A DNA stretch of 64,000 nt from Larix kaempferi. Its lineage: Eukaryota; Streptophyta; Pinopsida; Pinales; Pinaceae. The stretch covers positions 9,795,501 through 9,859,500 of the forward strand of contig BSBM01000602.1 of NCBI GenBank assembly GCA_027924585.1, in the 5' to 3' direction. The notes below the pieces were generated by a model. That model was not told the origin of the DNA. It saw only the letters and a program-made list of their open reading frames with translations, and made no database searches. Both the position numbers and the translations under genes were made by a program. Positions 27,901-39,900 of this stretch are shown one piece after another (position 1 is the first letter of the stretch; every line of letters starts with the position of its first letter).

Positions 27901-30900
27901 GAATAAGATTAAGAGTGGTCAATGCAGTAAAATGAGCAACAGAATAATAATATAGTAGAACTCGGATAGAAGCAAAATAACTTCACACACACTAATTCAT
28001 TAATCACAATATGGACAAATAAATAGTACAATGCATGAGGATTCAAATGCCAAAGTGGCAATTCAAATTAGCCTTCATGGAGTGATCAAAAGATCACTGG
28101 AGTGTCATCGGAGCACAACTAGAAGTCTATCTCATCATCAGTGGAGTCATCAATGCTCAAGTAACTGTCAACCATCAGTCAAACTGAGTCTAACTGAGTG
28201 TGGTAGGTGTAACTGGAACTAACTGAATCAAGGAGGCTCAGTGGAGGGCGCATGAGGAGCTAACTGGAGTCAGAATGGGCAGTGTAGTCTCACTAGAGGT
28301 CCATCGGAGTGATACGTCAGTTGAGAGTCAGTCTAGCCTTAAATAAAGGAAAGAATTGATGATAACTCAATTAACTGAAGTGCAACTGAGTGGTAGGTGA
28401 GAGAGGACGAGTGGCTTCCTTAAATCAAGGAGGAAGGGCGCACTAAGCTCTAGGAGGGCTAAAACTGATCTGAGAGAAGCTCCCGGGGGCTGGCTAACTA
28501 AGGCTAAGTGTTGGGACTGATAACTGGGATGCATGCAATTGCATGCATGCAAGGCTGTAAATGCAAATAATGAAAATGCTGGTAGGACTAGGATGGAGTA
28601 TAGGAATATCCTAATAGAGCATTCATCAAATTGGCACAACACAGACCCCCAAAGTCTTCAACTTTCATTAATCAAATAAACATAAGTATTACAGGAGTAG
28701 AGGTTCCACCATCCATCCAAAAGATGAAGTATAGCCTTGCTTAAATAGAAAAACAAAGCCCAGGGGGCGCCCTTGCCAACTGTAGATGAACTAGGGCGAA
28801 TCTGAGTGTCAGAGGGAGTTATGGCGAGTTGTTTGAGCTGATTGATGGCTTAAGATTGAGTTGAACTCAAGAGGTGTAGGTGCCACCTCAAGAGAGGTGT
28901 GCCCTCTCTACATTGGGATTGCCATCCCATCCATTCAGGAGATGCCAACTGTGAAATGCGCCCCTCATGAAGAGAAGTGTGCCCTCCTAAACCATAGATA
29001 ACTTGCCCTCTGAGATTCTTGATTGATATGAGGCTCTATTAACTCAAATCTGTCGTCAGTGAACTCCCATTGAAGTTTAGTTAACTTAGTTTGTCTCTAG
29101 ACATGCTTGGGACAAACTTCCATTGATTTAGGAAAAGACATTTTTGTCCTTTTTAGCCATTTATTTAATACTTTTGGCCTTTTTGAGAGAAAAATTAATT
29201 TAAGTAAAAAATAATCACTCAAATTAATTTTAAAGTGGGTTTAGGGGTAATGTGGGTGCTCTAGGTTAGAAAACGAGCACCCCCATAGTGAATTTCTCCT
29301 CCTAACCACTTTTTTATGAGATTTTTGACTTTTTCATTAAAAAAATAGTCTCGTTTTTGGGAATTTTTTTTATTTGCGAAACTGAAAATAAAACCTAGGA
29401 AGACCTAGTACATGTTCATGTGACTCATTATTGATGGCTAGCATGGTAATATACATAGACACTTCGACTTTAATAATATCCCAAGGTTTATAACTTTGGC
29501 CACCAAGGCGGATATTCCAGCTTTGGAGATGTGAGTGAAAAACTCAGATATTATGCTTCGCTGAAAAGCAATGCATAATAACCAAGAAAAAATACTCTAG
29601 AGTAGTGCATTGATGATAAATCTTAGGGAAGCCAAGTTTGTTACAAAAGACGTCATGCTAGACCAACTTATTACAATTCCCCATGGGGCATGAACTTGCA
29701 AAAATTTGAAAAATGGGCCAAAATTGGGCCTGCTAAACTTCTGAACACTGGCGATGAGCAAGTACATTATTCAAGTCTTCACCGGCTCACTTGAAAACCA
29801 AGTACAACTTAGGTGGTAACAGTCTCCACACGTCCCCAATGTGCGTTTCCCCTCCCACTCTCCCACCTCCCAGAAACTCGATGGAACACTGATATATACA
29901 TATTCCAACTCATTGGACATGTGGCCCCTTTATAAGGACGACCCTATTATATATACATTTACATATATTTACCCCCATATATGTCCCCTGGGGTCATATC
30001 ATGTACATTTACTCCCATATATGCCCCCCCTTGGGTCATATCATAGTACCCTCTTTCAAAAAGCTTTGTTGTTAAGGTTTTTACATGTGATGAAACCGAG
30101 TAATATGATTTCCTTAAATTCGTATCCTCTTGTTGCCATTAATGATTGTCCATCTATCCAAATTCAATTCTTTTTGGTCTTAATCCTTGATAGTTGGTTG
30201 TTCCATAGTTTACAATGTTCCCCCAAGTTTCCGGCATGTGGGAGCGAGGAAACACATATTAGGGACGTGTGGAAACACCCCCAAATTTTGGGAAATTCAT
30301 GGGGGGCGGGGGGCCATCTCTAAAATTATAAAAATAAAATAAAATACCAAAAATAATAATTCATATGATGTATATTCACGATTGTGTAATGTAAATACTA
30401 AATACATTGATTTATTTTCAAAGTAGTACCAAGTAGGGATTGTAAAAAGTAAAAATAATGGAAAACAAATCTTGGGGGGTAGTGGGGGGAAACGTTTCAC
30501 TAGGAGTCCCCTAGTCTTCGGGACGTGGGGAGCACGTCCCCGACCCTACAGGACGCATCCCAGTGGAACACTGATAATTTACTTTCCTTTGATTCCATGT
30601 TTTGTTGTGACTTCTCCATTTTGTTGTAGTTTTTGGTCTAGATATCTTCTCGAGTAATGCTTTTTTGATGCCATATTTCATGAATATTGTTGATTGTTCC
30701 ATCTTCTTCCTTGGCAGTGTCGATGTTGATCTTCCAGTCATTCTGGAAAACTTTCTTGGTAGTGAGGGTGTCGATATGGTTTCACATTTGATGGTTTTCC
30801 TTGATTGAGTACACCCTTGTTATCTGTATTATTTTAAGAGATAATGGCTTCCTCTATCCTCTGTGGTTGGTCTTTGATCACTTTGGCCTTTGAGATAATA

Positions 30901-33900
30901 CCTCATATTTGACATGTAAAGTTGGAGCTTAACTTCTTGAAGTATTTTCTTGTGACCTTCTATAATATTTTTTTCCTTCTCCTTTTGAAGCTGCAATGCC
31001 CTTCTTCAATTTTAGATTTCATTTTTTTATTTTAGCTCATTTGTATTCAAAGATTCTTCAACCTTCTTGTAAATTTCCTCTTCAAGTCTTTTGGTAATCC
31101 CTTCCAAGATCCTTGGTTTTTCTTGATTTTGACCATGCTTCTTTTCTTTTTTCAATCTCTTACGTCATTTAGTAGTTCTGTACTATGGTTTCATAATTTG
31201 CATATTTCTTCATCCTTCTGCATATTTCCCCTTCAACTTTTTTGGTAATAACTTCATCCTTATCCTTTGATTCATACTTTTGTAGACACCTTTTCATGTT
31301 CTTAACATTGTTAATGTCTTGCTTATGCGTACACAACCTATGATTTCCTTTTTTTATTTTCTCAATTCTTTACCCAACTCCTTTTCTTGTCTTAATATAT
31401 TAACCTCCTTCACTAGTGTGTTATTAATGGAATGAATTTCCTCTATCAACATGAACAATTCTGTAGAATTGATTTCATTTTTATCTTCATCTCCACTAAA
31501 TGTAGGTATTGTCATTTATTCTTAATGAGGTCTAACCAAAACCCTCAATTTCCAACCTCACAATACTAACAATAATGATACCAAAAATAATCTCACGTGT
31601 TTCCTCTTTCCAAAGGCTTTTGAATCACTTAAATCAGACCTTCCAGTCAAAAGTTATGCTAATTTCAAGATAATATACTTTTTAAAACTTTGATTTGGAG
31701 ATTGTCTTGTTGGTTGAGCTTCCTTTTGATGCAAATATGAAATTTTGGCACCTCTAATTTTGAAATTCTGGCCCGTGGTAGCCTAATTTGTCTTCTCTAC
31801 AATGACACAAGTTTGACCAAATTCTGAAGTTCCAAGAGAAAATTATGGTAACTTCCCACCCAACTTCTTGTTGTTGGTCCTTTCAGGATAGTAAACTCGT
31901 ATAACATGCCATTTGTCTTCTTAAATTTTTACCTAAAATATTGTGGACCGTCTATTATCCAATGCAACTAGTGGCACTCACTTTGGAGCTCGCAAGCTTT
32001 AGATATAACAATTTTACCTAGAGCACTTGTTTGAGACTAGTTTTTGGACTAGTCAAAAACCCTAACTTCCACAGACTGTCTTTGAAATTATAGCAAACCA
32101 AAATATGAAATTTTTACCACAGGTATTTTGCTATGTCTCCTTAATGCCCTACAAATTTTGTTGTCTGAGACTCTGAAACTTCCCACAAAAGAAAAAAAAA
32201 ATGACAAGTTAAGTCGTTTTGAAGGAGCCAAGCCAAGGACTGTAGGCTCTAATACCAAATGTTATGTTATGTACCAAATAGTTAAGATATCATAATAAAT
32301 CAAACGACACACCTTGTACAACCAATGTAAATGTGGAGAAAAACTTCAAAGTAGATAAGAGAGGTGAGTTACACAATAAATATTTAAAGAATAAGAGAAC
32401 CTCTTCTAAATACTCCAATACATTCATATATTCAATTCACATCTTCCCCCTAGTAGTGACTACATGTCCTCTATATATACATATTCCAATTCATTGCACA
32501 TGTGGTCCCTTTATTAGGCCAACCCTATAATTTACATACATTTACCTTCATATATGCCCCCCCTTGGGGTTACATCTTATACATTTACTCCCATATATGC
32601 CCTCCTTTGGTCATATCAATCTTTTCTCCGCCTAATCACATTATGCCTTCTTTACTAGCTTGTTACCTCATAAACTTGCACTTAAAGTGGTAAAGCCCTA
32701 AAATACAAGTTTAACCCCTAGGGAACTCAAAGGAGCTACCTGTCTCTTAATAACTCCCTCTATCACTTTAGGTTGGTTCTTCTCCAACAAAAGAGGGGTT
32801 TCCCTAAGAGAGGATTGTTAAGAGTATGGCAAGGAGGCTCAAGGTGATGTGAAGAGATAGCTTAGCAAAACATTGTTTTTGTCTTTTGTAGTATAGAAAA
32901 TGAGGTGATGGAAGATAAGGTACTAATGCCTATCCAATATAGTACAAATGGAGTCAAGAATCATCAATCTAAGAGAGCTATTTATAAATGGTTAAGATAA
33001 ATAAAGCTCCTATACACGCAACAACTAAGCTTAACTCGTTGTTAAATAATGTTGGAATAAACTTGGAGGGGCCCTAAAGGTATCACACTCAAACAATACT
33101 ATGAGGATGTGTCTTACGATGAGTGTTAACCCAACAATTTTTTTAAAAGATGATAGATGTAGGATAACACATTCAAACATAAGACATCAACGGAGATTAA
33201 AAGGGGAAGACCCTCACATTAAATCCTTCCAACATAGTAGATATATTCTTCTTCTAGGCCGTGTTGCCGTTTGATATGCACCTAGGGTTAACGCAACAGA
33301 AATCTTCAAGCGTCTTGGTGCATCCTTGGAGACAAGTCTCGAGTCAAGTGCTGTCACCTGATCTTGACTCCTCCGTTTAGGCAAACTCCTAACGAAGCCA
33401 AGGGGGGTAGTCCCTAAAGGTTGCTAAGGATGTTAAGCTTTTAGTTATAAATGTGAAGTTGTTTAGGAGTTAAAGTGATTTACTGAACAAGATATTGCGA
33501 AGTATGATTTAATTAAGCAGCATATAATAATCAAGCATTCATGACATGCAATAACTTAAGCAAATGATATTGTAGACTAGTGCCGAGAAACGTAAAAAAT
33601 AAAGTGTTGTTGTAATGGTAAATGTTTTGCAAATGTTCTTGGTCAGTTTTATTCATTAAAAGATGAGTTGATTAAAGGGGAGGGGAATTCCTAATATACC
33701 ACTAAGGTACAAGGAATATGTTCGGATTTTTCTCAATGTGGTTCTACACAAGAAAATGTGGGCTAGATGGAGTCGTAGGGGTGTGTCCAACACTACACCA
33801 AACTAGGGTGTAGCTTGATGGGGCCCTGCGGTTGCTATCTAGTTGTTCTTGCTTTCTTTGTAGACTTTGCCCACAACAGGTAAAGATAGAAGATGTCGGG

Positions 33901-36900
33901 TTTTCGTCTTTTGGGGAGTGTAAGTTACAAAGATGTGAGACTAATTACTATAGACTAAGAAACTCTTTTCTGATCATCCACCACGTACTCAGGCAAACCC
34001 TTTATGTTATGGCAAGAGCATACTTCGGGTATGCAAAGTCGGGTTCGTTACTCAAAATTAAAAGCAAAAAGATTAAAGTAGAAAAGTCAAAGTGAGCTAA
34101 TTACTACACTATGGATATCTTTTCTCTTTTTGTACTTTGGTAGAGCGTAGTGGGTTAGTGTTCTTTTACTTTGCAAAAAAGAAAGATAACGGAGCTACTT
34201 AAAAAAAAGTATACCACCTGCAAAAGTGAATTAATTCCTACGTCCTAAGTGAGTCTGAAGACCGATATTGGTATCGGAGATTTCAAAGGTTAAATTTTAG
34301 CTTATTTTAACTTATTAAATAAAAAAGAAAGAAAACAACCAAACCATAACACGGCGCAAAACCCCCCAGGGGGGTTGGGGGGGTGTGGGCGCTGTGTAGC
34401 CCACTTGTTTTTTTATTCTTTAATTATTACAATTCAGAAATGCTTGTGATCTTTTGTAAAATAGGATCACTAAGCTTACAAGGCTTGGAGAAAACAAGGT
34501 ACAAGAAAGAGGGAGGTCCCGGGGTGCCTTGGATGGTTTAAAACTCAATTTTTCGTCAGAGTTTCTCTCTACTTTTTCATAATACCTGCAAGACCAGCAA
34601 GTTATTAGTGCCTAAATGTGCCCAAAAACACTTTCACTTTGAAAGTGTTTTTGGACAACCAAAAAAAATACTAAAAAAATTTGCCAAAAATTTGCAAGTG
34701 TAAAATGACAAAAAGGAACACAAGAAAGCGAGCTTTCTTGTGGATCTTGGCTTGCCTTTCGGGGCAGCTAATAAAAGCAACTTAGATTGCTAGATATGAA
34801 CTTTTGAACACTAAAAAAAACTCCTTTGAACAAACTTTAAGATCTAGTTTTAACTAGCTTGCATAAAGGAAAACTTAATGCTAGATCTAGATGCAAAATA
34901 ATTTTTTAAGAAGTACTGAGATCTAAGCATGTGAAAACTATAACTAAGATCTGGTTTGAAATACAACTTTAAAGAGATAGCAGATCTAAATTATAGCATA
35001 AGAACTAGTAACCAAAAATTGAGATAAGTTTTAGAGGATAGAAGTGGAGAACAAGACACCCTTGGAACTTGGGAAATGGAGTTGCAATGAAGGTGTTGAG
35101 AGGAACTATGTCTTCCTTAAGCACAGGAGTGTTGCAGAGTGAAAGAATCAAACTAGATCTTCCACCAATCCAACAAGAGGAACCTGTAGAAAAACCCTTC
35201 ACACTTGCCAAAAGATTTGTCAAATCTAGTAAAAAATCTAAGCTAAAGAGCAGAAGAGCATACATATAAACAAATAAGCATGCAAACTTCTAGATCTTGA
35301 GCAAAGATTAATTTAAATGAGTAAAAGAGACTCCTATACTCATTCCTACTGATTAATACTAATCCTTCCTTAGGTTAGTATTGACAAAAGAAACAAGTGA
35401 AAGCTAAACTCCTACAGATTACCTCAATACACATGAGAGACAATATTCATCCACCTTGAGCTAGAGACACCAAATTAGACCTCCAAAGCCTTTTATTCAT
35501 AAAGAAATTCAACAATGAAATTACAAGCAAGAGTAGAGGTTCAACCCTTCCATCCAAATGAAGGAGAATGAGCATGCTTAAATAGCCAAAGAGCCCAGGG
35601 TGGCGCAATCCTCAACTGAAGAAAGACTGGGCGACTTGAGAGAAAGAGGGGATTTGATTGAAGAGTTGGCTTCATGGGATGGACGCCACCTCTCATGAGG
35701 TGTGCCCTCCCTCTTTGGGATTTACATCCCTCAAACCAAAAGCTACCACCTCAACAAGTGTGCCCTTCTCATGAGAGAGGGCGCATTCCTAGACTTGAGA
35801 CAACTCACCCTCTTTAGGACTTGATTGGAATCTCCTTGATTTTCCTTCAATCATCCCCTGATTTGATCCCTAGTTGAACTAGAACATGTTTGGGACAAGT
35901 TCCCACTGATTTAGGGATTTGATTTTCTCTCATATTCTTTATTTTTTAAAATTTTTGTATTCACTTTTTTTTTTAGAGAGAATTTTTATTTAAGTGATAA
36001 ATAATCACTCAAATACTTAGGAAAGTGGGTTTAGGAGTAATATGAGTGCTCTGGATTAGAAAATGAGCACCCCTGTGGTGAATTTTACCTCGTAACCACT
36101 TTTTTATGAGATTTTCAATTTTTACATTAAAAACATTAAAAAATAGCCCCATTTGCGGGAAATTATTTTATGTTTGAAAACAAAAGTAAAACCTAGGGGG
36201 GCCTAGTACATGTCCATGTGACTCATTATTGATGGCTAGCATGTTAAAATACATAGACGCTTAGACTTTAATAACCTCCTAAGGTTTAGCCACCAAGGCA
36301 GATACTCCAACTTTGGAGGTGTTGCCACCTGGATGCACACCTGGGAAAACGCGGCAGAAATCTTCAAGCCACTCGGTGTGGCCTTGGGGGCAAGCCAGAG
36401 TCGAGTGCAGTCACCTGAAACTCGACTCCTCCGTCTAGGTTTACTCCTAGCGAAGCCAAGGGGGGGTGGACCCTAAAAAATGAAAAATCTAAGGTGTTTA
36501 ATCTACACAACTAAAAAATCTAGGAGTTAGAAGTTTGATTACAAGAACAATGCAATATAAAACATGATATCATTCATTATCCAACATCATCATCATCATT
36601 GAAATATCAACATCATAAAATAATCATTAACAAGACAAGTGCTGATAATGGAGTCAAATAAAGTGTAGTTGAAATGCTTGAAATAAAATGACAATGTTTT
36701 GCAAGTGTTCTTGGTAAATTTTATTATTTTTGTGGTAATGAGTTGATTATTAGGGATGAGGGATTTCTAATATACCGTGAGGTACTGGAAATATGTTCGG
36801 AATTTGACACAGGTGGCTCCTCACTTGGAAATGTGGGTTGGATCGGAGTCTCTGGGAGGTGTTCAACACTACACCAAACGAGGGTGCAGTTTAACGGTAT

Positions 36901-39900
36901 CCCGAGGTCACTACCTAGTGGTTCCCGCTTCCTTTGAGGAATTTTCCCACACAGTATCAATAAGCGATTACGCCGAATTTTCGTAAATGGGAGGTTAATT
37001 AGGAAAAGTTAGACTAATTACTAGTCACTAAGTCCCTTTCTGGTATGATCAACATGTTCAGTCAAGCTGCAGTGATCTAGAGCATACGGGGACAAAGCCT
37101 TGTTAATTTTATGGATTTTTAAACAATGTTTTTCTTTTTTATTAAACCCCAAGAGTCTCTTTTCTGGCCAGTACTCGGGCAAGCCCTTAATCTGAAATCC
37201 GTACTTCAGGAAAGCAAGGGGGGTTGATTAAAACTTAAAAAAAGGAAATTGTTAAAAAAATGTGAAAAACTAAGTCCTAAGTGAACTTGTGGCCCGCCAA
37301 TGGAATGGACCAACAAGGTAAATTTTAATCCTAGTTTGATTTTATTAAGTGCTGAAAAATAAAATCTAAACTAAAAAATGCAAACCACAAAATTTGAGTC
37401 GACACGGTTCCCCCCTGGGGGGATGGGGTGTGGGCGCTGGGTAGCCCACTTGCTCTTGTTTAATTTTTCTTTTACAATGCAAATAGAAGTGCCTCAGTCA
37501 TTGAAAATTGACTCAAAGGCTTACAAAAAAAGATAGAAAAAGTATTTGGATGAAGAATTATGGTTCTTTGGTGCTCCGAATGGCTTAATCCACTTGAAAA
37601 TGGCCAGAGTTTCCTCCTACCTGTTCATAAAATGCTGCAAAACAACAAGCAAATGTTAGTAAAAAGTGCCAAAAAACACTTAGAAAGTGAGTTTGGGTCA
37701 CCACAAAAATTATTATAAAAAATTTACTTGGTTAACCTATGATAAATCAACAGAAAATAACCAAGGAAAGCAAGCTTTCCTTGGGTTCTTGGCTTGCTTG
37801 TGAGGCAGCCAATGAGATGCACTTTTTAAACTTGCAAGATAATCTTTGAATCCAAATGACTAGCTTCCTACTCAACCCTTAAGACTTTATGATAAAAATG
37901 ACTTTTGTATGCAAACTAGTAACTAGATCTAGAAAGAAAGCTAAAACTTGTAAAACAACTAGATCTTAGTGCAACTAAACAATAGATCTACTTATGATTG
38001 AATAAAAAATGTATAGATCTATTACTTGATTGCATACAGTAACCAGAACACGAAAATGTATGAAAGAGAGAGGGAGATAAGAAAGAGTTTTTTATTTTTA
38101 TGTGATCTTGAGAAGGGGCTTTGGAGCCTTCCGGTGGAGAACCGAGGGACCAAGTCTGCAAAAAGATGTTAGAAGAATGAAGGAAACAAACAAGATCCTC
38201 AACTAATCCACTTTAGATAACGTGCAAATCACATCAACTTGAAAACAAAAAATCAAATCTAGACATACACATATAAGAAATCGAATTTATAATGCTCATA
38301 AACAAATGAAACATCAAAGTTAGATCTCTACACATGCATATATAAAAGATTAAAACAATAGAATTATTGTCTAACCTTTCTTATAAATCGATACCGATCC
38401 TTACAATAAGCTACATTTATATGCAAGAGAAAACAAGCAGCTCAAATACATGTTACCTCAATGAAGATCATGACATTCACCCACTCATCAAAGGACTACA
38501 CCAAGCTTGACCTCCAAAGTCTCTTTATTTCTCATAAAAAAAATATTCGATTACAAAGCAAGCTCTCAATATCTAACTCCAACTAGAGAAGAAAGGAGGG
38601 CGCTGCCCTCATTATATAGCAAAAAGGGAGAGGAGGGCGCACTTGTAGAGGAAGAGGGAGGGCGCACCAAGTGAGGGAATCAAGCCACCATTTGGGGCTT
38701 GGTAGAGGGGGGCTGCCACCTCTTTTTTTGGCTGCCAAAATCAGCCACCATTTGGGCTGCACACTCCTCATTAAATGCGCTCCCTCTCTTGGGAAATGCG
38801 CCCCCCTCATGGAGAAATGTGCCCCCCTAAATGGGGAAATGATTCTATCATTGTAGCTGCCCCAAAAACATACCAAAATCATCTCTTACACCCTCATAAC
38901 TAATTCTGACCTTAATCATTTCTAAATTCCATCAAATTAGGAAGTGGACTTTTTTGGTATTTTTTCCATTTTTTTTTACTTTTTTGACTTTTTTGATAAT
39001 AAGTGAAAAATAAAACACTCAACTACTTAGGAAAGTGGGTTTTGGGATATAGTGGGTGCTTTGAGCTTGAAAATGAGCACCCCCATGGCAAAAAAGACCC
39101 CTAGACCACACTTTTACATCATTTTTAACATTCTTAATTAAACCATTAAAAATGACTTAATTTATGGGAAAACTTTATTTTTCCGAAACATAACAAAGAA
39201 AACCTAGGGGGACCTAGCACATGTCCATATGACTCAAAATTAGTGTCTAGCATGTTCATATACATTGACCTGTGGACTTTAATAACCCCCAAGGCCTAAC
39301 CACCATGCCAGGCATTCCAGCTTTGGAGGAGCAGGAGAAAAACTCAAAAATTATGTCCTGCTAAAACGCAAGACACAATTAATAAGTGAAAAACTCCTTG
39401 GAATACCTAACTTGATTGACAAGTCCTAGGAAGCCAAGTCCTTTACATAAAAATACCATGCCAGCACACTTTATTACAAACCCCGCAGGGCATGGACATG
39501 TGTAGAAAAAATTAAAAAAAGGGCCCTCAAAAAGGCCTAATGAACTTCAAATCACTGATAATGAACATATGACATGTTCAACTTTGCTCGCTCACTTGAA
39601 AGTCCAACTAAGTACAACTTAGCTGGTAACAGGAGGTGTGAGTGAAAAACTCAGAAATTATGCTTCGCCGAAAAGCAATGCATAATGACTAATCAAAAAA
39701 CATTGTAGAGTACCATATTGATGTATAAACCTTAGGCAAGCCAAGTCTGTTACAAAAGACACCATGCTAGACCAACTTATTACAATTCCTCATGGGGCAT
39801 GGACATGCAATTTTATTGAAAAATGGGCCCAGTGGCTTGCTAGGACTTCTGATCTTCTGAACTTGAACAAGTGAACTTGTTCCATCTTTGCAGGCTCACT

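Larger units (their letters stand above)
23578..29821 (+). mobile_element. Element A, noncoding TGTT...AACA unit (solo-LTR-like)
   Basis: It starts TGTTGCCTCTAGATACGCAC and ends ACTTAGGTGGTAACA, bounded by the exact 5-bp duplication GTCTC (23573-23577 and 29822-29826). Without the nested gag element it is about 3.3 kb. Landmarks shared with C, D, E and F are AGAAATCTTCAAGC, CTCCTCCGT-type and CGAAGCCAAGGGG boxes near the left end, and TGGGCGCTGTGTAGCCCA-type, TCCAGCTTTGGAG and CATGGGGCATG boxes further right. There is no coding sequence and no second LTR. TG...CA ends with 5-bp duplications suggest a solo LTR. Confidence 0.82.
22652..29891. mobile_element. hAT element 1 (991 bp without its own insert)
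   Basis: The ends are CAATGTTCCACGGGGACACG at the left and ATGGAACACTG at the right, a classical hAT-type terminal inverted repeat (CAGTGTTCC). The 8-bp target duplication ATATATAC is exact (22644-22651 and 29892-29899). It sits inside the left LTR of element B. The intact LTR copy at 32480-32500 reads across the empty site. A short frame near 22915-23035 encodes an acidic [10 protein letters not shown] tail, possibly a transposase C-terminus. It is itself interrupted by element A. Confidence 0.88.
22411..32618 (-). mobile_element. LTR element B, noncoding, heavily interrupted
   Basis: Direct repeats flank a 2.2-kb core. The left LTR is 22411-22651 plus 29900-30043, split by hAT1. The right LTR is 32260-32618. 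Both share TTATGTA, TTAAGATA, CTATATATACATATTCCAA and end GTCATATCA. Beside the right LTR, the minus strand reads TTTGGTATTAGAGCC. This is a near match to an initiator-Met tRNA primer site (TGGTATCAGAGC), which sets the orientation. The core (30044-32259) has no long frame, so this is a non-autonomous element. I found no clean 5-bp target duplication. Confidence 0.75.

Noticed and set aside
29841-30323. 160-codon plus-strand frame
   Set aside because: It runs across the hAT1 right end, the LTR of B and into hAT2, so it cannot be one gene.
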